Below, piece after piece: positions 55,752 through 64,000 of a stretch of 64,000 nt of DNA. The notes below the pieces were generated by a model. That model did not search any database. It saw nothing but the letters and a program-made list of their open reading frames with translations, and was not told the origin of the DNA. Source of the stretch: Pyrenophora tritici-repentis (Eukaryota > Ascomycota > Dothideomycetes > Pleosporales > Pleosporaceae). The translations under genes were made by a program, and so were the position numbers. The DNA lies in contig NC_089390.1 in the NCBI RefSeq assembly GCF_003171515.1, positions 3,844,001 through 3,908,000 on the forward strand. The letters run 5' to 3'. Each line of letters opens with the position of its first letter. Positions within the stretch are counted from its first letter, which is position 1.

Positions 55752-58700
55752 TCAACCATCAAAGCTTGTCGGCCTCTGCACCCATCCCTCTACTCGGACT
55801 GTCAGCTTATTGCCGTCAATAAAGCGTTCAAGAGCGCGGTTTGGCGATGCCTTGGTGAAGGCGTCTGCAGGATTGTCTTCACCATTGATCCAGCGGATCT
55901 CCGTGATCTCGCGACGCTCATATGATTGGCGCAGCGCCATGATGTCGATCATGAGACGCTTTTCCTTCGTCGTCCCAAGCTTTACTAGGCACTCGTACAA
56001 GGAGTACGAGTCTGTACAGATAACCAAGGGAATTGCAGGTAGTCTAAGTCGTTCTGTAACTATCCTCAGCGTGGTTGCAACTGCAATGCCTATGTCAAAG
56101 CCGTTGACCATGCCGTAGATCTCTGAGGCCAGTACGCTCCGTGTGATGCGCTTGCATTTTGTAGAGCTGTAGTGGATCACGTTGCCCTGTATTGTGAAGG
56201 TGTTGACGTCAATAGACTCGTTGACGAGCATAAGGACAAAGCCTAGCTGTGAGCTGAGGTCCTTGTTGTTGGCAAAGGAGCCATCCACAAAGACCATCAA
56301 CTTGGCCTCCATAAGATTGACAGTGACGTAGCGCAGGCCACGATCGAGATTCTCCATCTGCCATTTCAGGCGTTTGTTGAGTGCCTTGATGTCCTCGTCT
56401 GATGGTTGCTGAGCTTGAGCAGCGACGGACAGGTCAAATGACGCCTCTGGTTGGCATGTTGATGCGATGTACGCTCCGCGGGCGCGCTGCTCGGTGTACT
56501 GTTGCGCGCGGTCGGGTGCCCTGATATCCACAAGCCTGATCCTTCCTCCTTGTCCTTTCTGCCTAAGGGTCAAGACTCTGCTGGCGTCCATCGTGAGTGT
56601 ACATCCATTGAAGTCTAACTGCACTTCTGGTGTCAGCCTTGCTTTTGGCTTTGACCTGAACTCTGCCTTCTGGATCTTCTTCTCTTCACGTGACGAGAAC
56701 GCTGGTGTCCCGAGCATGAGAGTGTCGTCTGTCTGCATGCCAACGATGCCGAAGATGCCTGCGTCGTCTCTGTTCGTGATCAATAGGCATGGGTCGTACG
56801 TCGATGTTGCCATGTCCAGTTCCTTGCAATGGTGTCCGTGATACGTTGTCCACCAGTGGACTCCTGCCTCAGCGATTCCATACAGCGGCTTGATCACATG
56901 GAGTAGCGTGCCTTCTGGATATCGATGGACTAGCTCAGTAGGAAGATGTGCGAGTATCGTCCTCTTCAGGGTTGTCTGCGCCTGGGGATACGCCTGCGTA
57001 ATGTCACGGAGCTCGATGTTCATTCCGCGTTGTACCATCTCGGGCGCCAGCGACATAATCAGGCGCTGGCTACATCGCTGTATGGTTGGAGATTGCGTCA
57101 GAATAGTCTCCTTGCCGTGGTCCTGGTAGCCTTGGATAACTAGGCGGGATTTCTCATAGGGCTTGGTTGTCTTTCCCTTGACCTCACGTACTAGGCGTGA
57201 CTTGAAGATCCGGATCTTGCTGTGTAGCCTCTCGTCGTATTGCTCAAATTTAAAGACTCCACGACCTACGAGGTCGCTGATCTCTTGGTCATCAGACGCT
57301 TCAAAGGGGGCGCCTGAGGTTGTGATCACTCCATCGTTTCGTAGCTTGATAGCTAGCTCAAGACCGTCCTGCTCCTTCTTGGTGATGTACGCGTGCGCCT
57401 TCCGCTTGTTCTTTGACCCTGGAGGGCGGCCTCTCCTGCGTGGTTGCACTGCCGGTGGTACTGCTACCGGCTCATGCGGCTCATTCGGCGCGTGTGGCGC
57501 ATCGGGGTCGCTCCAAAGGTGGTCCGGTCTGTAGTATGGCTTGACGACAGTGGATCTGAATGTCGTTGGACCATTGACCATGTCAACAGTGACGTTGTGG
57601 CCATCTGTACTGGCGATCTTGTACGGGCCATTCCAGCCATCACTCTCTCTCCATACTAAGACTTCGCTCTGGAGTGGGAGCGCGAGCATGTCTGCAGTGG
57701 CTGGTCCATTGCGGGTGTTCAAGGCGTCTGCAACTTGGTGCTCTGCCGTGATCTTGCGTAGGGCTTTCGTCGCCTTTTGAATAGCCTCGCTGCGCTTGAC
57801 CATTGACGGGGATGGCGGTGACTCTGCAGTCATTCGTGGGTACGCTCCAAAGACCAGTAGCGTCGGGACTAGTCCATCGGGGCCAGCAGTATCGTTGACA
57901 GCCTTCACAGCCATCTGGAGAATCGCGTCGTCGGACATAGTGTCAGTGAGTTCTGCATAGAGTATGTCCCATGCGCGGCGTAGAGGTGCATGGTACCTCT
58001 CAGTTTTGCCGATAGACCAGTGCGCCTCCGTAGGTACTTGCTTGCATGTGACTCCCATGATCTTTGCTTCTGCGCGGAACTCTGTGCTTGCAAAGTTAGT
58101 GCCTGCGTCATGCGTGATAATGTCTGGTGGTCCTTGATACGTGTCGATCCATAGTATCCGCAGTGCTTGCCATGTTTCTTTAGCTGAGATAGCGCTAAGG
58201 AACCTCGCGCCTTGAAACGCTGTTGAGGAATCGACCACATGCAGTACAGGTTTGTTGCTCAGGTACATCACATCCACCAGGATCTCATAGTTGAAGTGGT
58301 GATCATCCTTGAGAGTGAATTTGAATCGGCGCGGTGCGGAGCTGTGGAGCTGGCAGTGGTGGCAGAACTTAGTGACTTCTTCTAGGGTTCTTTCTTCGAA
58401 GTCGTTATGGCCAGCATCCTTTAAGAGCTTAACAAGTCGCGTGACAGCTGGGTGTCCAAATCGTCGATGGAGCCGTCGCAACTCTGTCTCTGTCAGGAAC
58501 ACAGTTGCTCTCTCTCTTTTGTTCAGATGGAACCAAGGATGTCCCCATTTGCGAATTACAGGGATGTGTACGTCACCCTGGACTAGCTCATCTGTGGTGT
58601 TGTTAAAGTAGACCTTTAACCTGTCCATGTCTGCAAGGCACAATAAGAATGGTGTAGGTGCGTCAAGCACCTCAAAGTTGATCGTCCCAATGTCTGTAGA

Positions 58701-60983
58701 GACCTGTGCAGTGCCAATAGATGATGTAGCCTCGCCCTTGCCGAATTTGATAGATGCCTTTCCTGCTGTAGACGTATCCATCCTAACTGTAGGATCTTCC
58801 CTTGTGAGTGCAAGGTACTGCTCCTTGCCAACTGTGGATACGTTGGCAGCGCCTGTATCCGGTAGGATCCCTTGGTACACAGATCTTGTGTAGCGGTCTT
58901 CAAGCAGGAACTGTGACGCTGGCGCTGATGGCGCGTCTTGGCGGTATACGTCGTCGCCAGAGATGTGGTGCAAGAACGCCTGATCTGCAAGGCATTGCTC
59001 CGTGAAAAACTGCTGTTCAAGGTATGCTTCCGCGACGTCGTCATCGTCGTCATCCTCGCAGTCTTCCTCCTCTCTCCAGCCTCTCTGATTGTACTGGCTA
59101 GTGTGCTCGATCCCTTCGTATTCTGCAAGATGTACGGAGAAGTCCTTGGGGGGCTGTGTACCTGTAAAGTATAGCGTAGAGAAGAACTGTGTACGGGCAG
59201 CCTTGCGCTCTTCGTCTGTGTGGTTGGTAGACCAGCATCCTTCCTTCTGGCAAACAAAGCATTTCTTCCTCCAGCGAGGCTTAAATCCTCGTCCGTTGTC
59301 GTCGCGCTGCTCGCCTCCTCGATATGCTCCTCTAGATCCGCCTCTGAATCCTCCTCCACCTCGAGATCCACCTCGGATTCTTCCATTGCCGTTGTATCGG
59401 CGATCTAAGTAGTATTGGTCCTCTGTGACCATCTGGGTAGTGTGTTGCCGTGCAAGGTGTGTCTCAACTGCAGAACGTAGGTCTGAGAAGAGTCCTTCAC
59501 AGATTGTGGCTGGTTTGAACAGTGCCATCTCAAGCTCTGGTACTCCTCGGCAGGCATTGATGACAGTGGTACGTAGGGCATCCTCGCCCTCAAAGTTCTT
59601 GCCAAGGGCACGCTGGCATAGCTGCAGCTTGTCAAGCAGGATCTGCAGAACCTCGTGTAGTCCCTTGTCGGGGTTCTCTGTGCGGGTGCGAGCGAAGGTT
59701 GTAGTCGTCCAGTCTGTGTAGTAGTGCTGGTGATGGACGTCATGGTCGAAGTGGTTTTTGATTGCCATGTACGCATCAGCAAAGCTGTCATCTCTCTCTA
59801 CAACCTGTATGTAGAATGTCTCTGCACGCCCGGTAAGGATACGGGGAAACACTGCGTGAAACTGCTCTTCTTGGATATCTACCTGCCAGCAGATGCTGAA
59901 GAAGATCTTGATCTTATCGTCTAGGAGATCGTACGCATTCCCTGTATACTTGTTGCTATTGTCCCATAGCTTAGAGAACTGCGTGATCGTATTAGCGTCG
60001 AGTCGATCGTTGCGGGACCATCGCGGCGGTAGCGTCTTGTACGGGTCGTATGGTAGTTCGGGTGGTCTGTTAGGGACGCGGTTCGTTGGCTGTTGCGGAA
60101 ATGGCGTGACTTCGCGATATGCAGTCGCTGGCGGCCGTGTCTGTAGTTGCGCACGCCCTTGTTGCGGCTGCGCGGCCTGCTCCCACAGTTGTCGATGCTG
60201 AGGCCCTTCCAGCGTACCGCTCATGTGTAGCGGCTGTTGTGGCTCTATTGTTTGGGAACGGCTCTGGACGCCTTGTCTCACTCTATACTGCTCTTGTTGC
60301 TCGCCCTGCGACGGTCGTTGTAATTGCGACGGCTGTGGTACTTGCGGTGGCTGTTGTAATTGCGGCGGTTGTTGTAATTGCGGCGGTTGTTGTACTTGCG
60401 GTGGTTGTTGTACAGCTGGATAGACTGTGTGCTGAGTGTCCTGTTGGCGTTTATTGCTCTGCTGGCGCTGGTACGCTTCGGACTGTTGGTCGAATTTCAT
60501 GGCTCGAAACTCTGCTGGTTCCCATTCAAGAGTATTCTCTATACCTAGAATGTTGTAGAGAGAGTCCGCCACCCTGGCGTGATTGTTGCCAGTGTATACT
60601 CCCCGGTGTCGTAGCACACTCTTAAGAGACCTTAGTGTACCACGCTCAACCTTGCTAAATAGCTCCTTCGTCCATCCTTCAAAGTCCCATTTGTAGTCAA
60701 TGAAGAGGTCATCGTCCCAGGCCATTGACACATTGTAGTCGTGGATAGCTTTAGCGACCCACGTTGTTGCGTGTGTCTCATTTGCGTCCGCCGGTGCGGG
60801 TACACCCCAGAGAGCTGTATTGATGACCTTGAGTGCAACTGTGTATGGACAGTTTTCCATAAGTTGTTCCGCGGTAAATTTGGCCCATGGTGAGTCTGAG
60901 AGGTGTTCTGATTGCTCATTCTGTAGTTGATTCTGAGCTTCAGCAGAGTCTGCAGAGCTTATTTCGCTTTGGTTATCCGCCAT
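55752..60983 (-). CDS. Gag-Pol polyprotein of copia element B
   Basis: Single-frame polyprotein of 1,743 aa starting at a true ATG (MADNQSEISSADSAEAQ). Gag contains a Gln/Pro repeat of the type QQPPQL (coded near 60340-60415) and an RGG-like Gly/Arg stretch before the zinc knuckle CFVCQKEGCWSTNH, again in order C-C-C-H. Then come protease PDTGAANVS; integrase with FGHPAVTRL, CHHC, LVDVMYLS, THDAGTNFAS and GKTERYHAPL; AT-hook-like RRRGRPPGSKNK (coded near 57400-57445); reverse transcriptase LRDITQAYPQAQ and MQTDDTL; and RNase H FVDGSFA, ASEIYG, CTDSYSL and GEDNPADAFTK. All catalytic residues are kept, so it is predicted to be functional. Confidence 0.95.
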   Translation of the reverse strand: MADNQSEISSADSAEAQNQLQNEQSEHLSDSPWAKFTAEQLMENCPYTVALKVINTALWGVPAPADANETHATTWVAKAIHDYNVSMAWDDDLFIDYKWDFEGWTKELFSKVERGTLRSLKSVLRHRGVYTGNNHARVADSLYNILGIENTLEWEPAEFRAMKFDQQSEAYQRQQSNKRQQDTQHTVYPAVQQPPQVQQPPQLQQPPQLQQPPQVPQPSQLQRPSQGEQQEQYRVRQGVQSRSQTIEPQQPLHMSGTLEGPQHRQLWEQAAQPQQGRAQLQTRPPATAYREVTPFPQQPTNRVPNRPPELPYDPYKTLPPRWSRNDRLDANTITQFSKLWDNSNKYTGNAYDLLDDKIKIFFSICWQVDIQEEQFHAVFPRILTGRAETFYIQVVERDDSFADAYMAIKNHFDHDVHHQHYYTDWTTTTFARTRTENPDKGLHEVLQILLDKLQLCQRALGKNFEGEDALRTTVINACRGVPELEMALFKPATICEGLFSDLRSAVETHLARQHTTQMVTEDQYYLDRRYNGNGRIRGGSRGGGGFRGGSRGAYRGGEQRDDNGRGFKPRWRKKCFVCQKEGCWSTNHTDEERKAARTQFFSTLYFTGTQPPKDFSVHLAEYEGIEHTSQYNQRGWREEEDCEDDDDDDVAEAYLEQQFFTEQCLADQAFLHHISGDDVYRQDAPSAPASQFLLEDRYTRSVYQGILPDTGAANVSTVGKEQYLALTREDPTVRMDTSTAGKASIKFGKGEATSSIGTAQVSTDIGTINFEVLDAPTPFLLCLADMDRLKVYFNNTTDELVQGDVHIPVIRKWGHPWFHLNKRERATVFLTETELRRLHRRFGHPAVTRLVKLLKDAGHNDFEERTLEEVTKFCHHCQLHSSAPRRFKFTLKDDHHFNYEILVDVMYLSNKPVLHVVDSSTAFQGARFLSAISAKETWQALRILWIDTYQGPPDIITHDAGTNFASTEFRAEAKIMGVTCKQVPTEAHWSIGKTERYHAPLRRAWDILYAELTDTMSDDAILQMAVKAVNDTAGPDGLVPTLLVFGAYPRMTAESPPSPSMVKRSEAIQKATKALRKITAEHQVADALNTRNGPATADMLALPLQSEVLVWRESDGWNGPYKIASTDGHNVTVDMVNGPTTFRSTVVKPYYRPDHLWSDPDAPHAPNEPHEPVAVPPAVQPRRRGRPPGSKNKRKAHAYITKKEQDGLELAIKLRNDGVITTSGAPFEASDDQEISDLVGRGVFKFEQYDERLHSKIRIFKSRLVREVKGKTTKPYEKSRLVIQGYQDHGKETILTQSPTIQRCSQRLIMSLAPEMVQRGMNIELRDITQAYPQAQTTLKRTILAHLPTELVHRYPEGTLLHVIKPLYGIAEAGVHWWTTYHGHHCKELDMATSTYDPCLLITNRDDAGIFGIVGMQTDDTLMLGTPAFSSREEKKIQKAEFRSKPKARLTPEVQLDFNGCTLTMDASRVLTLRQKGQGGRIRLVDIRAPDRAQQYTEQRARGAYIASTCQPEASFDLSVAAQAQQPSDEDIKALNKRLKWQMENLDRGLRYVTVNLMEAKLMVFVDGSFANNKDLSSQLGFVLMLVNESIDVNTFTIQGNVIHYSSTKCKRITRSVLASEIYGMVNGFDIGIAVATTLRIVTERLRLPAIPLVICTDSYSLYECLVKLGTTKEKRLMIDIMALRQSYERREITEIRWINGEDNPADAFTKASPNRALERFIDGNKLTVRVEGWVQRPTSFDG

Positions 60984-61291
60984 CTTGCTAGCGGGTGTTG
61001 ACGCGTTGTCGGTGTTGTTGTCTCGCTGGTTGGTCGTGCCAGCGCTTGTTGTTGTACGTGATCGGATCGTCCGGAGACGCTCGTACGGTTGAGTTGTATT
61101 GCGTTGCTGACGCGCTCTGTGTTCGCGGATTAAGCTAAACCAGCAGCTGTAGAGGGAGGTTAAGAGTGCTTTGTGTTATCTCTGCCTCGCTCTGTTCTTA
61201 GCACAGAATCTTCTCCCGGGAGTATAACGTCGTGCGTCAGGGAGTTCGTCGAAGATGCGGTCTGTCTCTTCTACCTTGCTGTCTGTGATCG

Positions 61292-61314
61292 CCTTAAGCA
61301 ATCACTGATCAGTG
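61292..61314 (-). other. Presumed primer binding site of element B with junction palindrome
   Basis: The internal region starts CTGATCAGTGATTGC (minus strand), exactly as in element A, and with the LTR end forms the palindrome CACTGATCAGTG at 61303-61314. Confidence 0.55.
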
Positions 61315-61504
61315 TTGGAAGGTCTATAGCACTAGTGCTGAAAGGAAATAACGATAACTAGGAATGCATTCTGTTCGGTGATGGTGATTGATTTATTACG
61401 AACACAGCTGCTACGAAGGTATACCTAAGCTCTGCGCAAGGTGGGCCGAAGTCGGGCCGAAGTGTCCAGCAGCCGACGTCTCTACCGATACTCACGATCC
61501 GACA
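61313..61504 (-). repeat. 5' LTR of copia element B (192 bp)
   Basis: Identical by eye to the left LTR; should carry the element's promoter reading leftwards. Confidence 0.95.
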
Positions 61505-61509
61505 CTAAA
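61505..61509. repeat. Target site duplication of element B (right)
   Basis: CTAAA, matching 55471-55475. Confidence 0.92.
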
Positions 61510-61764
61510 CCTCGTCTTTAATTGTAATCTGTGTATACTACGCAGCTCTCTTTATTTACTTCTATCTTCTATATATATCTCTTCCTCTCCCGAGTTTCTA
61601 TTATATACACTAACTATATTAACCGCTAAACTCTCCTCTACATAGCTAAACCTCGAACATATCTTCTCTACAATACTAAGTAAATAACCAGCTGTGCCTA
61701 TTAGATAACTGTATTAGGTTTCTTATACATACAGAGACGCGTTGTAACGAAACGGAAGTAAGTA
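61510..61764. other. AT-rich, TA-rich spacer between elements B and C
   Basis: About 255 bp with many TA dinucleotides and C/T runs, and no coding potential. The composition recalls RIP-mutated repeat remnants, but no parent sequence is recognised. Confidence 0.5.
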
Positions 61765-61970
61765 TGTTGATACGGCTAAGGTATCGGAATCACCTTCGTT
61801 GCAACGAGTTGAAATGATTGTGATTGTTCTTGTTGTTCTATGGAGGTGGAGGGAGGTCGGCAGTAAGGCAGCAGCTAGAGCTCGGACCACACGGCTTAGT
61901 CAGCCGTGTAATCCAAGCTCGTGCATGCAGCAACCAGCTGCCTTATCTACCGCAGGTTCGATTCCCAACA
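61765..61970 (-). repeat. Presumed 3' LTR of copia element C (206 bp)
   Basis: Begins TGTTGATACGG and ends TTCCCAACA on the + strand. The right border is set by the sequence CTGACTATCTTTTC directly after it, the same arrangement as LTR border plus purine tract in elements A and B. The left border is inferred from the TG start and a length near that of the other LTRs. The second LTR lies outside the window, so identity and target duplication (predicted AAGTA) cannot be checked. Confidence 0.65.
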
Positions 61971-61991
61971 CTGACTATCTTTTCTTTTTGT
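61971..61991 (-). other. Polypurine tract of element C
   Basis: On the minus strand AAAAAGAAAAGA then TAGTCAG precede the presumed LTR, the same gap as in A and B. Confidence 0.55.
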
Positions 61992-62151
61992 GCCGGGAGA
62001 TCAGATCCGTCCCCAAATCCTCCAAATCTGTAATAATATCCTGCTGCCGAAATGTAGCTAGTTGCCTATCTCGGCTAGCGCTATACGCCTTCCTGTATGC
62101 CCTTATGTCCTCCTCTTGTGTCCTTCGTTATCGCGCACACGTGCCCGTTGA

Positions 62152-64000
62152 CTACTTGGTGCCTTCAAGGTTGCTGAGCTCGGTGCTCTCGGTCGTGGGC
62201 TTGGTGTTGCGATCACGGTTGACCCACCCTTGCACTCGGAGGTTGAGCTCGTTAGAGTTGATGAGGTTCTCTATCGCGGCGTTGCAACCTGCCTTTGTCA
62301 TAGAGTCTGCTGGGTTGTCGCGACCGTCGATCCATCTGATATCCATGAGTTCGCTGCGCTCGTAGGCTTCGCGCATTGCCATGATGTCAATCATAAGGCG
62401 TTTCTCCTTGGTGGTGCCGAGCTTGACAAGGCAATCGTATAGCGATCGCGAGTCGGTGCATACCACGATGGGGACCTTAGGTAAGTTGAGTCGTTCCATG
62501 ACCATATCAATGGTGCCGCCGATCGCGACTGCGATATCTACGCCGTGCGCCATCGCGTAGATCTCGGAGGCGAGGACGCTCCTGGTGATCCGCTTGCATT
62601 TGACTGAGGACCAGTGGACGATGTTGCCACGTATCCCGAAGTTTGTGTCGCTTGAGGTAACTTCATTGCCGAGTACGATGACGAATCCCATCTGGGAGCT
62701 CATATCCTTGTTGTTGGCAAAGGACGCGTCGACTAGGGTAAACAGCTTGAGGTTGCGTATGTCCAGAGGTACGTAGGTCAACCCATGGCAGAGGTTCTTC
62801 TTTTGCCATTCGATGCGTTTGTTTAACTTGGATATTTCTTCTTTTGTAGGCTCACTCGCTTGCGCAGCAGCGGCGAGGTCGAAGCTTGCTTCGGGTTGAC
62901 AGATTGTCGCGATGTAAGCGCCACGTGCGCGTTGTTGAATGTACGTCTTCTTGTCAGTTGCGATCTCCAGTTTCTCACCTTGTTTCTTTTGGCGTAGTGT
63001 GATCACGCCGTCTGTTGTGAGACTAACGACGCACCCGTTAAAGTCGATAGGGTTGTTAGTAGTAAGAAACTGCTTCTCTTTGGCGCTGAAGCGCAGCTCC
63101 TTGCTCTCCTTATTGGCAAACACGTCATCGGACAGACCGAGCGTGTCATCAGTTTGCATGCCGACAATACCAAAGCCTAACGCCGTTGGCTTGGTGATTA
63201 AGAGGCACGGGTCATAGGTTGATGTTTCCATCCCGAGTGTCGTGGTATGGTGTTTGAAGTAGGTTGACCACCAGTACGCTCCTGCCTCGGCGATGCCGTA
63301 CAGCGGCTTCACGACCACCATGATGGTGCCTTTGGGGTAGACATTGCGGAGTTGCGTGGGAAGATCCGCGATGATCGTGCGCTGGAGATGGTCATCGGCT
63401 TGCGTGTACGCCTGCGTGATATCTCGAAGCCATAGCGTCATGCCCATTTGAAGCAGTGAGGGTGCAAGCGCGATAATAATGCGCTGACTGGCGCGCTGGA
63501 TCGTCGGGCTTTGTGTGAGCACAATCCGTTTTCCATCATCGGCATAACCCTGAACAACGAGGCGCGATTTCTCGTACGGCTTAGTGGTAGTTTTGCCTTT
63601 GACCTCGTTGACAATCCGTGACTTAAAGACGCGGATGCCACCATGGCGCTGAGGGTCATACTCCTCGAAGCGGAACACTCCGCGAGTGATCAGCGCGTCA
63701 ATCTCTGCCTTGGTGGATAGTTCGAATGGTTCGCCTAGGGTTGTGATCTTGCCAGTGGCACGCAGCTTCTTGGACAGCACTAAGTCGTCCTCCTCGCGTT
63801 GCGTGAGGTTGACGTCGTTGGTCTCGATGGGAGCTGGTTTTGGCTTGTTTTTGGAGCCTTTGGGGCGACCGCGCTTTCGTGGAGGTGGAACTTCTGTCTC
63901 TGGGATAAACTCGTCATCGTCCGCATCCCCGCAATTGTCGTTGTCGTCGTCGTCGCGCGGGATAACGGTGGAGTTGTTGCGGTGGTATGGCTGCACCGAT
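62152..64000 (-). CDS. C-terminal part of copia element C polyprotein
   Basis: Open frame running off the window end, 615 codons visible. It begins in the segment that follows integrase (VQPYHRNNSTVIPRDDDD), then PPPRKRGRPKGSKNKPKP (AT-hook-like), a reverse transcriptase with LRDITQAYTQAD, VVKPLYGIAEAG and MQTDDTLGL, and RNase H with LVDASFANNKDMSSQ, ASEIYAM, CTDSRSLYD and GRDNPADSMTKAG. No stops or frameshifts are seen. The sequence is clearly diverged from A and B, so it is a separate family. Gag, protease and integrase lie beyond the window. Confidence 0.9.
   Translation of the reverse strand, partial: SVQPYHRNNSTVIPRDDDDNDNCGDADDDEFIPETEVPPPRKRGRPKGSKNKPKPAPIETNDVNLTQREEDDLVLSKKLRATGKITTLGEPFELSTKAEIDALITRGVFRFEEYDPQRHGGIRVFKSRIVNEVKGKTTTKPYEKSRLVVQGYADDGKRIVLTQSPTIQRASQRIIIALAPSLLQMGMTLWLRDITQAYTQADDHLQRTIIADLPTQLRNVYPKGTIMVVVKPLYGIAEAGAYWWSTYFKHHTTTLGMETSTYDPCLLITKPTALGFGIVGMQTDDTLGLSDDVFANKESKELRFSAKEKQFLTTNNPIDFNGCVVSLTTDGVITLRQKKQGEKLEIATDKKTYIQQRARGAYIATICQPEASFDLAAAAQASEPTKEEISKLNKRIEWQKKNLCHGLTYVPLDIRNLKLFTLVDASFANNKDMSSQMGFVIVLGNEVTSSDTNFGIRGNIVHWSSVKCKRITRSVLASEIYAMAHGVDIAVAIGGTIDMVMERLNLPKVPIVVCTDSRSLYDCLVKLGTTKEKRLMIDIMAMREAYERSELMDIRWIDGRDNPADSMTKAGCNAAIENLINSNELNLRVQGWVNRDRNTKPTTESTELSNLEGTK

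Larger units (their letters stand above)
55476..61504 (-). mobile_element. Complete Ty1/copia LTR retrotransposon B (6,029 bp)
   Basis: Full-length element on the minus strand with identical 192-bp LTRs, TG..CA ends, a CTAAA target duplication and one uninterrupted polyprotein frame. Related to element A in protein and in parts of the LTR, but clearly a different family. Identical LTRs and an undamaged frame indicate recent insertion. It lies 260 bp from the end of element C. Confidence 0.96.
61765..64000 (-). mobile_element. Partial copia element C (3' part, cut by window end)
   Basis: Third copia family on the same strand as A and B, truncated only by the window border. Contains the C-terminal half of the polyprotein, a purine tract and the presumed 3' LTR. 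Confidence 0.85.

Noticed and set aside
61860..61970. tRNA gene suggested by GGTTCGATTCC and a nearby hairpin
   Set aside because: No acceptor or T stem pairs correctly and the spacing from hairpin to T-loop-like motif is too long; kept only as an LTR structure finding.

Overview
This window looks like nuclear DNA of a filamentous ascomycete. Coding genes are interrupted by short introns (about 50-170 bp) with GT..AG ends and CTGAC/CTAAC-like branch sites. The set (glucuronoyl esterase, LaeA-like methyltransferase, a single Snf2/Sth1 ATPase, Azf1-type zinc finger protein, single-ORF copia retrotransposons) fits a plant-associated Dothideomycete, perhaps Pleosporales; that placement is inference. 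All gene models come from reading frames and splice signals, without transcripts.

Layout. 1-7.5 kb: no supported gene; simple repeats and one perfect palindrome. 7.5-9.0 kb: four-finger C2H2 regulator (AZF1-like), followed by about 8 kb without a supportable gene. 17.3-23.3 kb: complete copia element A with identical 197-bp LTRs and a 5-bp target duplication; 93 bp beyond it lies a solo LTR of a related family with its own target duplication. 24.1-25.0 kb: degenerate repeat array. 25.4-54.7 kb: gene-rich housekeeping block: FAF1-like and HIS6 (divergent), SNF2-type remodeller, CE15 esterase, a methyltransferase that appears spliced to a GFA zinc domain, a coiled-coil protein, a short-chain dehydrogenase, a PAP2 lipid phosphatase, a LaeA-like methyltransferase, GRS1 and RPF1 (divergent), POP2/CAF1 and the complex I B12 subunit (divergent). 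55.5-61.5 kb: complete copia element B with identical 192-bp LTRs. 61.8-64 kb: the 3' part of a third copia family (element C), running off the window.

The central genes mostly serve core functions: ribosome assembly (FAF1, RPF1), translation (GRS1), mRNA decay (POP2), chromatin (SNF2), histidine synthesis and respiration. The three retroelements share one unusual architecture: a C-C-C-H zinc knuckle (A and B), an AT-hook-like RGRP motif between integrase and reverse transcriptase, and QTDD at the reverse transcriptase active site. The items most worth checking are the methyltransferase-GFA fusion with a stop-containing intron, the AT-hook in all three retroelements, the dual in-frame starts of GRS1, the possible alternative C-terminus of POP2, and the solo LTR.
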